DNA from: Neocallimastix lanati (nom. inval.)
Taxonomy: Eukaryota; Neocallimastigomycota; Neocallimastigomycetes; Neocallimastigales; Neocallimastigaceae
Assembly: GCA_016946835.1 (NCBI GenBank)
Contig: JACVTC010000069.1
Coordinates: forward strand, 926,479 to 990,478
Direction: 5' to 3'
DNA length: 64,000 bases
Part shown: positions 61,628 to 64,000 of the stretch, in pieces
How positions within the stretch are numbered: the stretch's first letter is position 1
Layout of the letters: the number at the start of each line of letters is the position of its first letter
Notes under the pieces: model-generated
Told to the model about the DNA's origin: nothing
Databases searched by the model: none
What the model saw: the letters and a program-made list of their open reading frames with translations, nothing else
Position numbers and translations under genes: made by a program

Positions 61628-62451
61628 TTTATAAATTTCAACTTTATTTGCTAAATTTATTGCGTCTCCTAATTCATGTGAATGACCAGGTCCGGCAGTT
61701 ATTCCATAAGATTGTTCATTCCTTAAACTTACTGGATATAATTTAATTAAACCTAAAATTTTAGAAAGATTTGATACTTTATCTATTTCGCTTCTTGCAG
61801 GGTTAGAATTAATTCTAGAAAAATTACTTATTAAATTTGTAATTTTATCATTATAACCTCCATTTGGATAAGATGTTGCTCTATTTATATGTAAATTCTT
61901 ATCACCATCTTTTTTATATCCTTTGTTAATATGATAGATTCTGTTTTCAACTATAGTATTTCTAGAATAAATTCCTGCATCATTATTATCACGACCGTTT
62001 ACTAATATTCCACATTTAGGTATTATATCGATTTCCAAATAATATTTTTTATTCTTTTTCTACATCGTTAGTATTGCTACACCACTGAAATATTTATTGT
62101 ATGTTCTAAGTGCAGCTTATAATTCATCTCTAAAATAATCTTCAACCGTTCCAAATATACGTTGTCTAGGAGAATGTATTGTTATTCCAGCTTTCCTGCA
62201 TTCTTTATCATATAATCTACGTAATTCAGGTATTATATCCACTATTGATTCATAACACTTTCTATTATTTTTCTTACCATTATACACTGTCTTATAATAC
62301 CATTTATTATTATTTTATAAGCTGCAATTTCTCCATTATTATCAGCCGCTGCTAAAATTAATAAAGAGATTTCTTCATTTCCATAATTGTCAAGATCACA
62401 ATTCACTCGACATATAATGCATAACAATACAAATAATATAATTAATATCAT
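56702..62451 (-). pseudogene. giant secreted EEISLL-family protein with internal tandem duplication
   Basis: The native start is ATG 62451, giving a signal peptide (MILIILFVLLCIICRVNC) and DLDNYGNEEISLLILAAAD. The first 400 bp contain frame changes and stops (e.g. near 62300 and 62110), and the middle block present in sister copies is missing, so TYNKYF is followed closely by EIDIIPKCGILVNGR. From 62038 a single frame of 1,778 codons runs to 56702: GIDIIPK-type block, GHSHEL, 17 Asn in a row, CRVIETKNSKR, then long helical, Glu/Lys/Asn-rich sequence. Near residues 600-1050 the whole head repeats in diverged form (FVVLAAGDENGRL, VSYNGEEKQLSIKDIIPSLR, CIRNTRCNNYF, DYALENEEF) and a second helical part follows to KAKGIFSRA. 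The size and clean long frame argue for recent function. The 1-1870 pseudogene is a paralogue of the helical part. Confidence 0.75.
61582..61627. repeat. ATT triplet run coding poly-Asn
   Basis: About 15 ATT units on plus, AAT on minus, in frame inside the giant protein. The 2.2 kb copy has only scattered Asn at this position, so the run is a local expansion. Confidence 0.85.
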
Positions 62452-62655
62452 GTTTAAATTATATATAATTTATACAATTTTAAATTTTCCATTTTTTAAA
62501 CATAAAAAATCATTTTAAAAACAAATATTTTAAAAATAATATAACAAATATGTTTTAAAAATAATATGACAAATACATTTTTTAACGTTTGTATTATTTA
62601 TATATTGAAAATTAACAATAAAAATAACTATTAAACAATTTATGTGGAGTATTCA

Positions 62656-64000
62656 TTAATATTTTAAATATTTTACGAATATAAAATTTATATTTATATC
62701 TACCACCCGAATAATTTCCAAATACAATTTTATCATCCCTATAAGAAATACTATGCCAATATCATCGTAAAAAATTAATACCTGAATTATAAATTTACTA
62801 TATTTATTATGAATCAGTGATGCTAAATAACATAATTTTATTATCAAACAATCAGTATAATTATTGATAACTATATCTATATTTAATATATAATTAGGAT
62901 CCTTTAATATTCTATCGATTTTTTTGTAATTCCTTAAATATTTATTAATAAAATCAAAATTTATATCTCCAGGATTTAATTCGTATGATTCTATGTAACT
63001 TAATTTTCCTTTATATTGAGGATCAATTATTTTTATTAATTGACCTTGAATATCATTAATATATTCATTTTCATTAGTTTCATTTTCATTAGTTTCATTT
63101 TCATTAGTTTCATTTTCATTAGTATTAATTTTATTTATATCAATTACTTCGAATTTTTCACCAATTTCTTTAAAATCAATATTATATTTTTTAGAAAATT
63201 TTTCTTGAAACTCAATATTAAAATGATAGAAATTTCTTATAAACTCATCAGTAAAACATACATTTATAAATTCTTCAGCATATTTATCTTCACATTTTAA
63301 ATATAAGTGGTTTTTATACAAAGTTCATCTGAATAATACTTTAATGTTTCAAAACAATAATGCATTGGAACTCTATATCCCTCAATACTTTTAATTTTTG
63401 AATTATTTCGTTTAACTTTATCTAAACAGTAATTCAATATATTAATATCTTTACCAGATTCAATAAGTATCTTCCTTAAAATATCTTCAATATTATTTTC
63501 ATTTATTTTTAAAAATCTTCTAGTAAATACTTATGTGTATTAGAATAAAAATATTTTAAATGTATAAAAAGTCATATCTGGTACATTAGTTCTATTAACA
63601 GTATACGAATGAAACAAAATAAATGTTTTAGTATATATATATGAATATTATACAAGTACAATAATAAAATTTACGTTTTCCTAGTACTTATAACTTCGTT
63701 TAGAAAGTTTTCATCTTTCTCATATAAATTTTTCGATAAAATATTTATTAATAATAATTAAAGAAAAATATCCATTACAACTAGGAGTTAAGTGACGATA
63801 TTTATCATAAATATATCTATCTTCTTTAAAAAAATATTTTAATCTATTATATTGTTTATTATTATTTATTAAAAAAATTGATCACTTATTACACTAATAT
63901 CAACAACATATTCATTATCCTTTATTTTATCATATTTAAATAATGGCTCTTTCAAAATATGCCTTTTTCTGCGATATATAATAATCTTTTGATCACATTC
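62656..64000 (-). pseudogene. partner protein of the two-gene locus, many small indels, runs off window end
   Basis: The C-terminal 221 codons (63321-62656) are open and carry LYLKCEDKYAEEFINVCF, RILKDPNYILNIDI and LASLIHNKYSKFI, then break near 62760 and end in a garbled tail. Upstream of 63321 the wording of the intact copy can be followed to the window end (EPLFKYDKIKDNEYV near 63900-63950), but with many one-base deletions and shifts. The final bases correspond to CDPKRLL, so about 20 codons lie beyond the window. At 63068-63121 a 15-bp unit is repeated (NETNE repeats). The secreted gene follows 204 bp downstream, as in the other loci. Confidence 0.75.
63066..63122. repeat. 15-bp coding tandem repeat
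   Basis: Unit ATTAGTTTCATTTTC, about 3.5 copies, in frame, giving NETNE repeats that the sister proteins lack at this place. Confidence 0.85.

Noticed and set aside
62041-62451. Introns joining the signal peptide piece to the giant frame (a TACTAAC-like word precedes an AG near 62080)
   Set aside because: No suitable 5' splice site lies at a plausible distance, and family comparison shows small indels plus a missing block instead.
1-64000. Dictyostelid or Plasmodium origin because of A+T richness and poly-Asn
   Set aside because: The combination of CBM18, GPI-type Cys-rich proteins, DUF1703-type remnants, MULE/FLYWCH and copia elements fits anaerobic gut fungi better; no feature specific to the others was seen. 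Not proven.

Overview
The window is extremely A+T-rich eukaryotic DNA. It has long intergenic deserts, many poly-A/poly-T runs, Asn/Lys/Ile-rich proteins, families of secreted proteins, CBM18 and lectin modules, ankyrin-type proteins, an AAA-ATPase-like/PD-(D/E)XK (DUF1703-type) remnant, Ty1/copia and MULE transposons. Together this points to an anaerobic gut fungus (Neocallimastigomycota). The assignment rests on compositional and family gestalt, not on a marker gene. Most large genes are broken by isolated frameshifts or single stops. That could be real decay in a subtelomere-like gene-family region, or uncorrected long-read indels.

Layout. 1-1870 (+): C-terminal part of a large helical secreted-family protein, decayed. 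2161-5127 (-): two-gene locus (partner gene, then secreted EEISLL gene). 5640-6540: ~50-bp minisatellite. 6847-8244 (-): FLYWCH/MULE transposase with one in-frame stop. 8277-9800: hairpins and a GC-richer island with a tRNA-like segment. 10479-11645: deleted MULE derivative with 26-bp perfect terminal inverted repeats. 11891-13620 (+): Ty1/copia gag-protease-pre-integrase fragment that cuts off the 3' end of the second secreted gene. 13622-16311 (-): second two-gene locus. 17142-17842 (+): decayed Cys-rich GPI-type protein. 19375-19929 (+): CBM18 protein. 20977-23567: block of different character, with hairpins, a small ORF and a truncated RNA polymerase largest-subunit gene that looks viral (NCLDV-like). 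24627-25511 (-): two-domain ricin-B-like secreted protein. 26803-31765 (-): large secreted lectin precursor, broken. 32176-34292: divergent version of the two-gene locus. 35330-37560 (-): duplicated DUF1703-type remnant. 38590-39070 and about 48100-48540 (+): copia reverse-transcriptase fossils. 41754-42902 (+) and 46229-47242 (-): two ankyrin-type genes flanking a 281-bp satellite of eight units. 50710-50753: perfect 44-bp palindrome. 50770-56036 (-): a fragment and a nearly full copy of the lectin precursor. 56702-64000 (-): another two-gene locus, in which the secreted protein is about 1,900 codons long with an internal tandem duplication.

Most noteworthy: (i) four copies of an undescribed gene pair, an approximately 473-residue protein without a signal peptide next to a secreted protein starting with an EEISLL motif, three times in the same order and once divergently; (ii) secreted lectin precursors whose conserved ends flank a swapped central module that starts at a dibasic KR site; (iii) the viral-type polymerase fragment together with a conserved double-hairpin block that recurs 13 kb away.
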